Origin: JAHWJX01 sp036386655
GTDB taxonomy: Bacteria > Pseudomonadota > Alphaproteobacteria > Caulobacterales > Caulobacteraceae
Reading direction: 5' to 3'
DNA: 6,613 nt
Assembly (NCBI GenBank): GCA_036386655.1
Contig: DASVVG010000238.1
Location: 1-6,613 of the forward strand
Shown here: positions 1 through 6,406 of the stretch, one piece after another
Position numbering within the stretch: the first letter of the stretch is position 1
How the letters are laid out: each line of letters starts with the position of its first letter
Position numbers and translations under genes: made by a program
The notes under the pieces: generated by a model
Database searches by the model: none
Seen by the model: only the letters and a program-made list of their open reading frames with translations
Told to the model about the DNA's origin: nothing

Positions 1-1524
1 GATGTCCCGCTCCGCGTCCAGCAGATCGGTCGCCGTCGCCGTCGTGCCGTCCAGCAGGATGTCGCGGCCGGCGGTGACCCCGGCGGTCTGCACCGTCGTC
101 CCGGTCCCGGTGACGGTCTGGAAGCGAGCGTCGCCCGCGGAGTTGGTGGCGCCGGTGACGTTGATGAAACCGTTCGTGGCGCGCACGTCGACGTGGTTGC
201 CGTCCGTGATCGAGAAGTTGCCGTTCAGCGCGGTTGGGGCCGCGCCGAAGATGCCGTCCGCCGCCTCTTCGCCGGCGGTCCCGACCACCGTACTGGTGGT
301 CGTCAGGCTACCGTTGACGGTGACGTTGGTGGAGCCCCGCAGCACGATGTCGTCGCCCGCCTGCGCGGACGTGATGGTGACGGCGCCGTTCGCGGCGCGC
401 ACGCCCACGTCGCGGCCGGCGATCAGCACGCCGCCTCCGGCGCTGGTGCCGCCGTCGAGGATCACGTCGCGCTCCGCCGTGACCCCGGCGACGCTCAGGG
501 ACGTGCCGGACTGGAAGCGGGCGTCCGAGTCGAACGGCGTGGTCCCCGGCGTGCCTTCGGCGGTCGTCTGGCCGGTGACCGAGATGCTGGTGCCGGCCTG
601 CACGTCGACGTCGTGGCCGACCAGCAGCGCGGCCCCGAAGGTCGTAGAAGGCGTACCCGCCACCGTGATCGGGTCGAGCCGCGCCAGCGCGTCCGCCGCC
701 CCGTCAACATCAGAGCCGGGCGTGGCGCCCGACCGGATCTGCTGGGTCACCTGGACCGAGGTGCTGGCGCGGATCGCCACGTCGTCGTCCGCCGTCACGG
801 ACGTGCCGGACAGCACCTGCACGCTGCCGTTGGACGAGCGGATCGCGATGTCCTGGCCGGCCCGCAGGTCGCCGTCGACGCGGACGAACCCGCCCGTCGT
901 GAGGGTGCCGTCGATGAGGATGTCCCGCTCCGCCGTGATCGTCGCGAGGTTGATGTTCCGGTTCGCTTGGAACCGGGCGTCGGAGGTCTTCGCGCCGCTG
1001 CCGGGATACCCCTCGGCGGTAGCCGTTCCTGTGATCAGGATGTCGGTGCCGGCCTTCACGTCGATGTCGGAGCCGTCGAGCGTCGTGACCAGCGTACCGA
1101 AGGTGATGGCGTTCCCGGCCGCGATCGCGTCCGCGGCTTCCTCCGTCGTGCCGCCGGTCCAGTTCGCCTGCGTCTGCAGGGCTCCATTCACGGTGGTCGT
1201 CAACGACGACCGAAGGAGGATGTCGTCGCCGGCCTGGACCGTCGTGGGGAACGGACTGGAACCGATGGACACATGACCGTTGGTCGCGCGCACCGCGACG
1301 TCGCGGCCTGCCGCCAGCTGCGTCGTCGAGATGGTGGAGGACGTGCTGGTGCCGCCGTCGATGATCAGGTCGCGCTCGGCGGTCACGGACTGGACCGTGA
1401 CGGCGCCGGTGGCCTGAAGCCGCACGTCGGACTCGAGCGGGGCCGCTCCCGATCCCGGGAGCCCTTCGGCCGTCGTGGCGCCCGAGACGGTGATGCTGGA
1501 GCCGCCGGCGTCGATGTCGTGGCC
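1..1524 (-). repeat. Tandem imperfect protein repeats in TpsA (139-152 residues per unit)
   Basis: Aligning the recurrent G-x-D/H-[IV]-D motif gives unit starts at residues 600, 750, 902 and 1041 (bases 1524, 1074, 618, 201). The units are therefore 150, 152 and 139 residues, and the fourth is cut by the window edge. Units A to C share an order of landmarks: GxD[IV]D, then TAEG.PG, then D.R.Q, then VTAERD...DG (ITAERD in B), then G[RQ]D[VI]x[VI]R..NG, then DD[IV]..R.S. Unit D lacks the TAEG segment (NSAGDARFQ instead). More degenerate units seem to precede them, starting near residues 378 (GTDLD) and 498 (DRDLD). The copies have diverged strongly in DNA, so this is an old protein-level expansion rather than a recent duplication. 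Confidence 0.85.
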
Positions 1525-3321
1525 GGTTAGGGTCGAGAAGGTGACGCCCGCGATCGTCAGGGCGCCCGCGGCGGTGACCAGCGCGTCTCCGGCCCCGGCC
1601 GTGTCCGTCCTTGCGAGCGTGTCCACCGTCGTGCCCGACGTGAGGCCGCCGCCGATGCTGATCGAACCCGTCGTACCGTTGGCACGCAGCACGATGTCGT
1701 CCCGTGCTGTGATCGAGCCGTTGGTGCTGATCGTCCCGGCGACCGCCTGGAGGGCGACGTCGATGCCGCGCGCGCCGCCGCTGCCCTGCAGAGCCACGCC
1801 GCCGCCGGCGCGAACGTCGAGGTCGCGGTCGCCGAAGCCCACGCCGACCGCCCGCCCGTCAAGGACCGCGTCCGACTGCACGTCGGCTACGTTGGCGCGG
1901 ACGGCGCCCGTCACAACGCCGTCGCCTGCGATGTTAACGTCGTTGCCTTGCAGCTGACCGCTGTTCCGCAGGTCCGCAGCGCCCGTCCCGCCGTCGTCGC
2001 TTGCGATGGTGGTGGTGGTCAGCGCGCCGGTGGTGATCAGGCCTGCGTTGGCGCGTATGACGATGTCGTCCTCCGCCGTGATCGCGCCGGTGGTGACCGT
2101 GCCGGTGTCGGAGAACAGCGCCACGTCCCGCCCGATGGCGAGGTTTTCGATGGTGAGGTTGCCCGCGGCGCTGATGTCGAGGTCGGTGCCCGCCTCGCCA
2201 GTGCCCCCGGCCGCGCGAATCTGCACCGCGTCCGGTCCCGTGAGGCCGCCCCGGATAATCACCTTCGCCTCGTCCGCGACGAACGAGCCGATCGGCTGAA
2301 CAACGCCGCCAGAAAGCACCGTGCCGCCGCCGTTCCGAGCGGCGTAAAGCACGATGTCCCCGTCGAGGAAGGTGACGTTGTCGGCGGCGTTGTTGTCGAC
2401 GAGCAGGATATTTCCCTGCCCGTCCGCGATGCCGGCGGCCGTAATTAGGGTCCGCGTGGCGCTGAAGCTCGCCGCCCCGCCCACGCGCACTGCCGTACCT
2501 AACGGCGCACCCGCGACCGTTCCGTTGCTGCCCGTGTTGATCTGGAGGGTCGTGTACGGGTTGAGGTCCGCGTCGAAGCCGATGGAGACGTTCTGCGCGC
2601 CGACGAGGGCGATCTCCCCGTTGGGCGACGTCGCCGTGCCGCCGAAAGCAATCGTGTTGCCTATGAGCGTGATGGCCCCGTCCGCGGCGCGTAGCGAAGC
2701 GCCGTTCGCCACATCCACGCCGGTCAACGCGCCGGTGATGTTGAAATTCGTGTTGCCGTCGAACACGTCGGCGTCGGTGATCCCGCCGCTGCTCAGCAGC
2801 AGCCCGCCCACATCGATCCTGGCGCCGCCGCCCACGATGACGCCGCTGTCGGCCAGGAACCAGACGTTGCCGCCGATGTTCGTCGGGTTGGTAGGCGAGT
2901 TGCAGGCGCCGATGCAGCCGAACAGGTTGCCGTTTATGGTCGCGGACCCGGTCACGCGATTGACGACCAGAGCTCCGTTGCCTCCGACCATGAACTGGTA
3001 CTGAAGGGTGTCCCCCCCGACGAGATTGAACCCTGTCCCCCAGTTCAGGATCGTGCGGGAATCGTTCAACGTGATGACGGACGTGCCCCCGCCCCCGGAC
3101 ACCGTGTTGCCGCCGAAGGTCGGTGCCCCCGCCGTTGCAGGAGCCACCGGCGTCGTCACCACTGCATCCGAAACCGTTCCCGCGTTGGTCAGGCCCCCGG
3201 CCACCACGGTTTGCGCCGCCGCCGGCGCCGCGATGGCCATCAGCAGGGCCCCGGGCGCGGCGGCCGTGAGAAGGAAGGCCCGGGCGGTGGAGCGGAGAGC
3301 CGTTGCGCGAGACACGGTCAT
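1..3321 (-). CDS. TpsA-type filamentous haemagglutinin-like exoprotein, N-terminal 1107 residues (3' end outside window)
   Basis: Large secreted adhesin-type protein exported by the TpsB partner encoded just upstream. The ATG at 3319-3321 opens a frame with no stop down to base 1, so at least 1107 residues are seen and the C-terminus is missing. Residues 1-36 form a Sec signal peptide (basic start, hydrophobic core, cleavage likely at APAAA|QT). Residues about 37-180 resemble the TPS/haemagglutination-activity domain: ILNWGTGFNL (91-100), then VNRVTGS, then a block with GVIVGGGARIDVGGLLLSS after W154. The usual NPNG motif is replaced by ADSG (157-160), and C136/C140 form a CX3C pair. From about residue 378 the protein is G-, T-, D- and V-rich with about 20 copies of an x-[RDH]-D-[IV]-x-[IVL] motif, as expected for a right-handed beta-helix. 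The start lies 8 nt after the tpsB stop, with a modest GAGAA ribosome site 5 nt upstream. The substrate or receptor cannot be deduced. Confidence 0.92.
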   Translation of the reverse strand, partial: MTVSRATALRSTARAFLLTAAAPGALLMAIAAPAAAQTVVAGGLTNAGTVSDAVVTTPVAPATAGAPTFGGNTVSGGGGTSVITLNDSRTILNWGTGFNLVGGDTLQYQFMVGGNGALVVNRVTGSATINGNLFGCIGACNSPTNPTNIGGNVWFLADSGVIVGGGARIDVGGLLLSSGGITDADVFDGNTNFNITGALTGVDVANGASLRAADGAITLIGNTIAFGGTATSPNGEIALVGAQNVSIGFDADLNPYTTLQINTGSNGTVAGAPLGTAVRVGGAASFSATRTLITAAGIADGQGNILLVDNNAADNVTFLDGDIVLYAARNGGGTVLSGGVVQPIGSFVADEAKVIIRGGLTGPDAVQIRAAGGTGEAGTDLDISAAGNLTIENLAIGRDVALFSDTGTVTTGAITAEDDIVIRANAGLITTGALTTTTIASDDGGTGAADLRNSGQLQGNDVNIAGDGVVTGAVRANVADVQSDAVLDGRAVGVGFGDRDLDVRAGGGVALQGSGGARGIDVALQAVAGTISTNGSITARDDIVLRANGTTGSISIGGGLTSGTTVDTLARTDTAGAGDALVTAAGALTIAGVTFSTLTGHDIDAGGSSITVSGATTAEGLPGSGAAPLESDVRLQATGAVTVQSVTAERDLIIDGGTSTSSTISTTQLAAGRDVAVRATNGHVSIGSSPFPTTVQAGDDILLRSSLTTTVNGALQTQANWTGGTTEEAADAIAAGNAITFGTLVTTLDGSDIDVKAGTDILITGTATAEGYPGSGAKTSDARFQANRNINLATITAERDILIDGTLTTGGFVRVDGDLRAGQDIAIRSSNGSVQVLSGTSVTADDDVAIRASTSVQVTQQIRSGATPGSDVDGAADALARLDPITVAGTPSTTFGAALLVGHDVDVQAGTSISVTGQTTAEGTPGTTPFDSDARFQSGTSLSVAGVTAERDVILDGGTSAGGGVLIAGRDVGVRAANGAVTITSAQAGDDIVLRGSTNVTVNGSLTTTSTVVGTAGEEAADGIFGAAPTALNGNFSITDGNHVDVRATNGFINVTGATNSAGDARFQTVTGTGTTVQTAGVTAGRDILLDGTTATATDLLDAERDI

Positions 3322-3329
3322 GGCGATTC

Positions 3330-5087
3330 TCAATGGAAGGCGAAGGCGCGGGCGAAGGTGATCAGCCACCGCGCATCGGGTTTCGGGGCGTTCGGGATCG
3401 GTTCGTCCTGCGGAACCGCGTAGGTCACGCGCACGTCGTACTTGTTGCCGTAGCGAGCGTGCAGGCCGGCGCCGTAGGAGCTGATTTCCGACTCGAAACC
3501 GAACTTGTCCTCGTTGGTCAGGCGGGCCATGTCGTAGAAGGCGAAGGGCGTGAGCGCGAGGCGCGCCCCGCCGGGATTGCTGACGAAGGTCCAGCCCGCC
3601 TCGAACTGAGCGGCGACCGCATCGTCGCCGCTGGCGGCGCCGGGATCGTAGCCCCGTCCGACGGTGTAGTTGCCGACCTGGTATTCCTCGTAGGCCAGCA
3701 GCGGCCCGTCGGCCCATTGCGAGACTGTACGGACCTCGGCCCAGGGGCCTTGTCCGCCCGCCTGGAAGTCGTAGCGGGCGCGCAGCGACAGGCGCACGGA
3801 CGCGAAGTCCGGACGTCCTTCCACGCGAGAAAGCTGGGCGTCGCCGGTCTCGCTGGAGCCGAGCCCCTCGACCCCCTTCCGAATCTCGAGGTTCCCCGCC
3901 GTGGTGAGGCGGCTGAGGCGCCCCGCCGGCCGCCAGCGGAAGTCGAGCTCGCCCGCCAGCACGCGCAGCTGCTCCTTGAACAGCGTGGCGTCGCCGGTCC
4001 CCTGGAGCACGCCCAGCGCGTTCTCCTGGTTGATGGCGTCGAACCGTACGCCGAGCGTCAGCGCCGAGGTCTGTCGTAGGATGACCGGATAGCGCAAACC
4101 GAAACGGGCGATCAGCGCCTCGCCTTCGATCTCCAGCGGGGTCAGGACGCCTGCGGGCTCCGTGCGGCCATAGGCGACGTCTGCTCGCGCCAGAAGCCCG
4201 CCCCAGCCGAGGCGCACCTCCTCCAGCAACTGCACCACCTGCTGCTCGCCGCCGGTGCTCGAAAAGAGGATCAGGCTCGTCCGTTCGCCGAAGCGCGTGA
4301 AGCTGTTCGCATCGACACGCGCGAACACCGCCGTCTCGCCCAACTCTTCCGACCCGAGGTATTGGGCGCCGACGGTCACGTCGAAACGGCGGCGCGGTGA
4401 AAACCCGGTGACCACGTCGATGGCCCCCGGGCCCGCCATCGAAGGCCTCAGCCGGATGTCGGGCTCCGCGCCGGGAATCTCGCGCACCAGAAGCACGGCG
4501 CGTTCCACCTCGGACCACTCCGCCGGACGCCCGGTCTGCAGCCGGCCCATGTAGGCCTGCGCCAACGCGGCGGACGGCCCTTGGGCCTCGGGTCGTTCTA
4601 TCGGCGTGGAAGCGACGTAGCCTTCGGTGACGCGCAGTCGCAGGACTCCGTCCGTGATGCGCTGCTCAGGCAGTTCGACGCGCGTGAGCCGGCGGCCCTC
4701 CCGCATGTAGAGTTCGGCCACGCGATCGCGGATCTGGCAGATCACCGCGAGATCGGTCTCGCGGTTCAGGAACTGGGCTACCTCGGCGTCGATCTCGGCG
4801 GGGGAGACCTGGGTGGCGCCCTCGGCCATCACCCGCGTGAGGGTGACGTTCACGCCCTGGCCCGCGAACGGGCAGACCCGCAGGTCGTTGACGGGAGCCG
4901 CGGCCTCCGCGACCGCGTCAGTCGGCGCCGTGCGCCGGGCCGGATCGACGTCCGCGCGCCCCAGCCCGGTTGGCGCCGGCGGGTTCTGTCCCGATTGTGC
5001 CTGCGCCGCCCCCCCGGCGCTGACGGCTATGACCAGCCCAGCCGCAATCCTAGCCGCGGACGACCGCGGCGCACCCCCCAAGACCAC
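3330..5087 (-). CDS. TpsB outer-membrane transporter, ShlB/FhaC/HecB family (Omp85 superfamily)
   Basis: Beta-barrel pore that secretes and activates the TpsA partner across the outer membrane. As read from GTG at 5085-5087 it has 585 residues, normal for the family (about 550-600). Residues 1-30 are a signal peptide ending GAAQA|QS. A P/A-rich linker follows. The first POTRA domain spans about 72-156, with C72 and C117 placed as in family members that carry a POTRA disulfide, and the ELYMREGRRLTRVELPEQ region typical of POTRA_2. A second POTRA domain follows to about 229, then the 16-strand barrel. The L6-loop signature GRGYD (477-481) corresponds to the conserved VRGY/F motif of Omp85 transporters. 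The C-terminus is FARAFAFH: the expected terminal Phe is followed by one His. The start is uncertain, since TTG at codon 3 (5079-5081) is better spaced from the GGGGGGAAG ribosome site. The gene is tightly linked to tpsA (8-nt gap). Confidence 0.95.
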   Translation of the reverse strand: MVLGGAPRSSAARIAAGLVIAVSAGGAAQAQSGQNPPAPTGLGRADVDPARRTAPTDAVAEAAAPVNDLRVCPFAGQGVNVTLTRVMAEGATQVSPAEIDAEVAQFLNRETDLAVICQIRDRVAELYMREGRRLTRVELPEQRITDGVLRLRVTEGYVASTPIERPEAQGPSAALAQAYMGRLQTGRPAEWSEVERAVLLVREIPGAEPDIRLRPSMAGPGAIDVVTGFSPRRRFDVTVGAQYLGSEELGETAVFARVDANSFTRFGERTSLILFSSTGGEQQVVQLLEEVRLGWGGLLARADVAYGRTEPAGVLTPLEIEGEALIARFGLRYPVILRQTSALTLGVRFDAINQENALGVLQGTGDATLFKEQLRVLAGELDFRWRPAGRLSRLTTAGNLEIRKGVEGLGSSETGDAQLSRVEGRPDFASVRLSLRARYDFQAGGQGPWAEVRTVSQWADGPLLAYEEYQVGNYTVGRGYDPGAASGDDAVAAQFEAGWTFVSNPGGARLALTPFAFYDMARLTNEDKFGFESEISSYGAGLHARYGNKYDVRVTYAVPQDEPIPNAPKPDARWLITFARAFAFH

Positions 5088-5088
5088 A

Positions 5089-5097
5089 CTTCCCCCC
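5089..5097 (-). promoter_or_regulatory. Ribosome-binding site of tpsB
   Basis: On the minus strand this reads GGGGGGAAG. Only 1 nt separates its end from the GTG at 5085-5087, but 7 nt separate it from the TTG at 5079-5081, so it bears directly on the choice of start. The OmpA-like gene upstream uses nearly the same sequence (GGGGGAAG) 3 nt before its ATG. Confidence 0.6.
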
Positions 5098-5120
5098 TAA
5101 CTGTGCGCAACTCTCCCGGA

Positions 5121-5140
5121 CGGCGGACACACGCCCGCCG
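5121..5140 (-). other. GC-rich hairpin in the gap between the OmpA-like gene and tpsB
   Basis: CGGCGG and CCGCCG pair perfectly around an 8-nt loop within the 81-bp gap. No T-run follows on either strand, so it is not a standard intrinsic terminator. It could lower read-through, mark a processing site that sets different levels for the two products, or be chance in GC-rich DNA. No convincing separate promoter for tpsB is visible in the gap. Confidence 0.35.
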
Positions 5141-5168
5141 GCGAACAAATCATCTCGACTTCAGGTCT

Positions 5169-5981
5169 TCAGCTCGACGCGCGGATCTGAACGCGGCGGT
5201 TCATCGGGTCGCTCGGATCGCGCCCGTTGATCGGCTCCTCAGCCCCCCGGCCCTCGGCCGTCAGCCGCACGGCCGGAACCCCCCGGCTGGCCAGGTAATC
5301 GACGACGGCCTGAGCGCGCTGGCGGGAAAGCGCCTGATTACGCCCGGCGTCACCGCTGGCGTCGGCATGGCCCGAAATCACGAACCGGCGGCTCGCCAGG
5401 CGCGGATCGCTGGTCAGCTTGGCGGCCAGCTCGTCGAGGGTCTTGCGGGTGCGCTCGGTCAGCGTCGCCGAGCCCAGGTTGAAGGTTGCGCAGAGGTTCA
5501 GGCCCGAGCCGCTCACCTCGTCGGCGGCGCAGCTCGCGGCCGCCGCGGCATACGACTTCACCGGCGGTCGGGTCGAGGCGACCTGCACCGGCCTTTGGGC
5601 AGGGCGGGCGGAAGCGCGGGCGGTCCCGGACGCAGGAGCACGCGTGCCGCTGGTCCCGCGGGAGGCGGGCGCCGCCTTGGAGCCCAGGCTGAAGCCACGC
5701 TCGGCCCCCTGCACCTTCTGCCACTTCTTCTGCGCCGTCGCGCCGGCAGCAGGCGCCGCCAGGCTGAAGCCGCGGCTGTCGCCCTGCACGGACTGCCAGC
5801 AAGCGGTGTTCTTTTCGCGCGCTTCCTCGGTGCTGCAGTCGGCTTCGGCCGGCTGTTCAGCGGCCGGCGGCTCGCGCAGCAGCTGCTCGACCATCTGGTC
5901 TCCGCTGGGCGCCTGCTGGGCCGCAGCCGCGGAAGCGGCCAGGAGCACGGACGGAACGACGCTGTAGAGCCAAATGCGCAT
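5169..5981 (-). CDS. OmpA-family peptidoglycan-binding protein with duplicated WQxVQGxxRGFSL linker motif
   Basis: A 270-residue exported protein starting at ATG 5979-5981. Residues 1-21 are a signal peptide (cleavage near SAAAA|QQ). There is no lipobox cysteine at the cleavage site, so it is soluble periplasmic or membrane-associated rather than a lipoprotein. Residues about 22-150 are a low-complexity A/P/S/R-rich linker holding C49, C61 and two copies of WQxVQGxxRGFSL (62-74 and 87-99). Residues about 160-268 are an OmpA C-terminal domain: FNLGSATL, GHADASG (204-210), NQALSRQRAQAVVDYL, AEGRGAEEPI and NRRVQI. D207 and R222 are spaced exactly as the Asp/Arg pair that binds the diaminopimelate of peptidoglycan in OmpA (15 residues apart). 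No N-terminal OmpA beta-barrel is present. It is first in an apparent operon with tpsB and tpsA, suggesting a role in the same surface system. That role is inferred. Confidence 0.92.
   Translation of the reverse strand: MRIWLYSVVPSVLLAASAAAAQQAPSGDQMVEQLLREPPAAEQPAEADCSTEEAREKNTACWQSVQGDSRGFSLAAPAAGATAQKKWQKVQGAERGFSLGSKAAPASRGTSGTRAPASGTARASARPAQRPVQVASTRPPVKSYAAAAASCAADEVSGSGLNLCATFNLGSATLTERTRKTLDELAAKLTSDPRLASRRFVISGHADASGDAGRNQALSRQRAQAVVDYLASRGVPAVRLTAEGRGAEEPINGRDPSDPMNRRVQIRASS
5685..5798 (-). repeat. Two-copy internal repeat in the OmpA-like protein
   Basis: Copy 1 (5760-5798) encodes WQSVQGDSRGFSL and copy 2 (5685-5723) encodes WQKVQGAERGFSL, so 10 of 13 residues are identical at a 25-residue offset. 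The conservation inside a linker that is otherwise low-complexity suggests a functional short motif. Its role is unknown. Confidence 0.85.
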
Positions 5982-5982
5982 A

Positions 5983-5997
5983 CTCTTCCCCCAAGAG
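5983..5997 (-). promoter_or_regulatory. Hairpin presenting the ribosome-binding site of the OmpA-like gene
   Basis: The minus-strand RNA has CUCUU and AAGAG arms (5 bp) around a GGGGG loop, ending one base before the ATG at 5979-5981. The loop bases are the Shine-Dalgarno core (GGGGGAAG). The hairpin could leave the site exposed or tune initiation. The stem is short and A/U-containing, so its stability is modest. Confidence 0.45.
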
Positions 5998-6031
5998 ACG
6001 CTAACCGAACGGCCGACGGTCGCCAGCCGAA

Positions 6032-6046
6032 TTAACGGACCGCTAA
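6032..6046. promoter_or_regulatory. Candidate operator: 15-bp imperfect palindrome at the expected transcription start
   Basis: TTAACGGACCGCTAA has arms TTA-x-CGG and CCG-x-TAA symmetric about base 6039, with one mismatched pair in each half. It directly abuts the -10 box of the promoter to its right, so a bound repressor would block initiation. No regulator gene is seen in the window. Confidence 0.4.
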
Positions 6047-6075
6047 CTTATACTTGCGGGCCCGTGGAACGGCAA
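6047..6075 (-). promoter_or_regulatory. Sigma70-like promoter for the OmpA-like / tpsB / tpsA operon
   Basis: On the minus strand TTGCCG (6070-6075, 4 of 6 to consensus) is separated by exactly 17 bp from TATAAG (6047-6052, 5 of 6). Transcription would begin near 6040, giving a leader of roughly 58 nt before the ATG at 5981. No equally good promoter is seen before tpsB or tpsA, which supports one transcript for all three genes. Confidence 0.65.
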
Positions 6076-6110
6076 GCAGTATCCCTGCAGGGCAGTCGAG
6101 GGAACGCCGA

Positions 6111-6155
6111 ATGACGGTCGAGTGGGGAGCTGCGCCGCAGCGGGAGCCGCAGTGA
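6111..6155 (+). CDS. Possible 14-codon leader ORF coupled to the downstream small gene
   Basis: The ATG at 6111 follows a good ribosome site, GAGGGA (6098-6103), with 7-nt spacing. It encodes MTVEWGAAPQREPQ and stops at TGA 6153-6155, overlapping the GTG start at 6152 as GTGA. This is the geometry of translational coupling. It may instead be the true N-terminus of the downstream gene separated by a frameshift, or a chance ORF. It has no recognisable regulatory peptide content such as a run of one amino acid. Confidence 0.35.
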   Translation: MTVEWGAAPQREPQ

Positions 6156-6406
6156 TCCGCTACGAACTCACCGAGCGCGCGACGGACCGGATCGGCGGGG
6201 AGCCGCCGGCCTCGGAGACTCCCCGTGAGGCGCTGGCGCGGAGCGAATCCTGGTGGTGGGACTGCGGCCGCTGCCGCTGCTCGGGCAAGGTCGATCTGCA
6301 ACGGCTGGTGGACGAAGGCCGCGGCGACGTCGGTCCGGAGACGATGCGCTGCACCAACTGCAAGTACGCGAACGTGACCGTGCGCGTGACGTCCGTCCTC
6401 CGCTGA
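6152..6406 (+). CDS. Small zinc-ribbon-like protein (CxxC...CxxC), function unknown
   Basis: An 84-residue protein read from GTG 6152-6154, chosen because GGGAG (6142-6146) lies 5 nt upstream. A longer frame opens at GTG 6122 but has no ribosome site there. C38-x2-C41 and C67-x2-C70 are spaced as metal knuckles, with an extra C43, a preceding WWW-D run (34-37), a DLQRLVDEGRGD middle, and a short beta-like tail (NVTVRVTSV) after the second knuckle. This layout matches small zinc ribbons of about 80-100 residues. There is no signal peptide or membrane segment, so it is likely cytoplasmic. It is divergent from the OmpA-like gene and converges on upp with a 30-bp gap. Its link to the TPS operon is only adjacency. 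Confidence 0.7.
   Translation: MIRYELTERATDRIGGEPPASETPREALARSESWWWDCGRCRCSGKVDLQRLVDEGRGDVGPETMRCTNCKYANVTVRVTSVLR

Noticed and set aside
1..1524. CRISPR-like or recent tandem DNA repeats
   Set aside because: The periodicity is at protein level with divergent codons and no spacers; it is explained by the TpsA beta-helix repeats.
2..1530. Long plus-strand open frames (424 and 445 codons) opposite tpsA
   Set aside because: They mirror the repetitive, GC-biased minus-strand tpsA frame, give low-complexity products without domains, and have no ribosome sites. The minus-strand frame has a signal peptide and TPS domain.
1475..3361. Further plus-strand frames of 97-216 codons opposite tpsA
   Set aside because: Same cause: antisense shadows rich in P, A, S, V and R with no family features.
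3303..4554. Plus-strand frames opposite tpsB, including one of 258 codons
   Set aside because: tpsB is a clear full-length family member on the minus strand; the antisense products show no recognisable domain.
4581..6035. 484-codon plus-strand frame opposite the start of tpsB and the whole OmpA-like gene
   Set aside because: It spans two real minus-strand genes and their intergenic gap, and its product is an R/G-rich low-complexity sequence.
6054..6082. Plus-strand promoter TTGCGG-17-CAGTAT for the leader ORF and zinc-ribbon gene
   Set aside because: The -10 match is only 3 of 6 and it lies over the stronger minus-strand promoter, so support is too weak.
6083..6092. Perfect 10-bp palindrome CCCTGCAGGG upstream of the promoter
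   Set aside because: Short, single and GC-rich; expected by chance at this composition, with no second copy as a paired operator.
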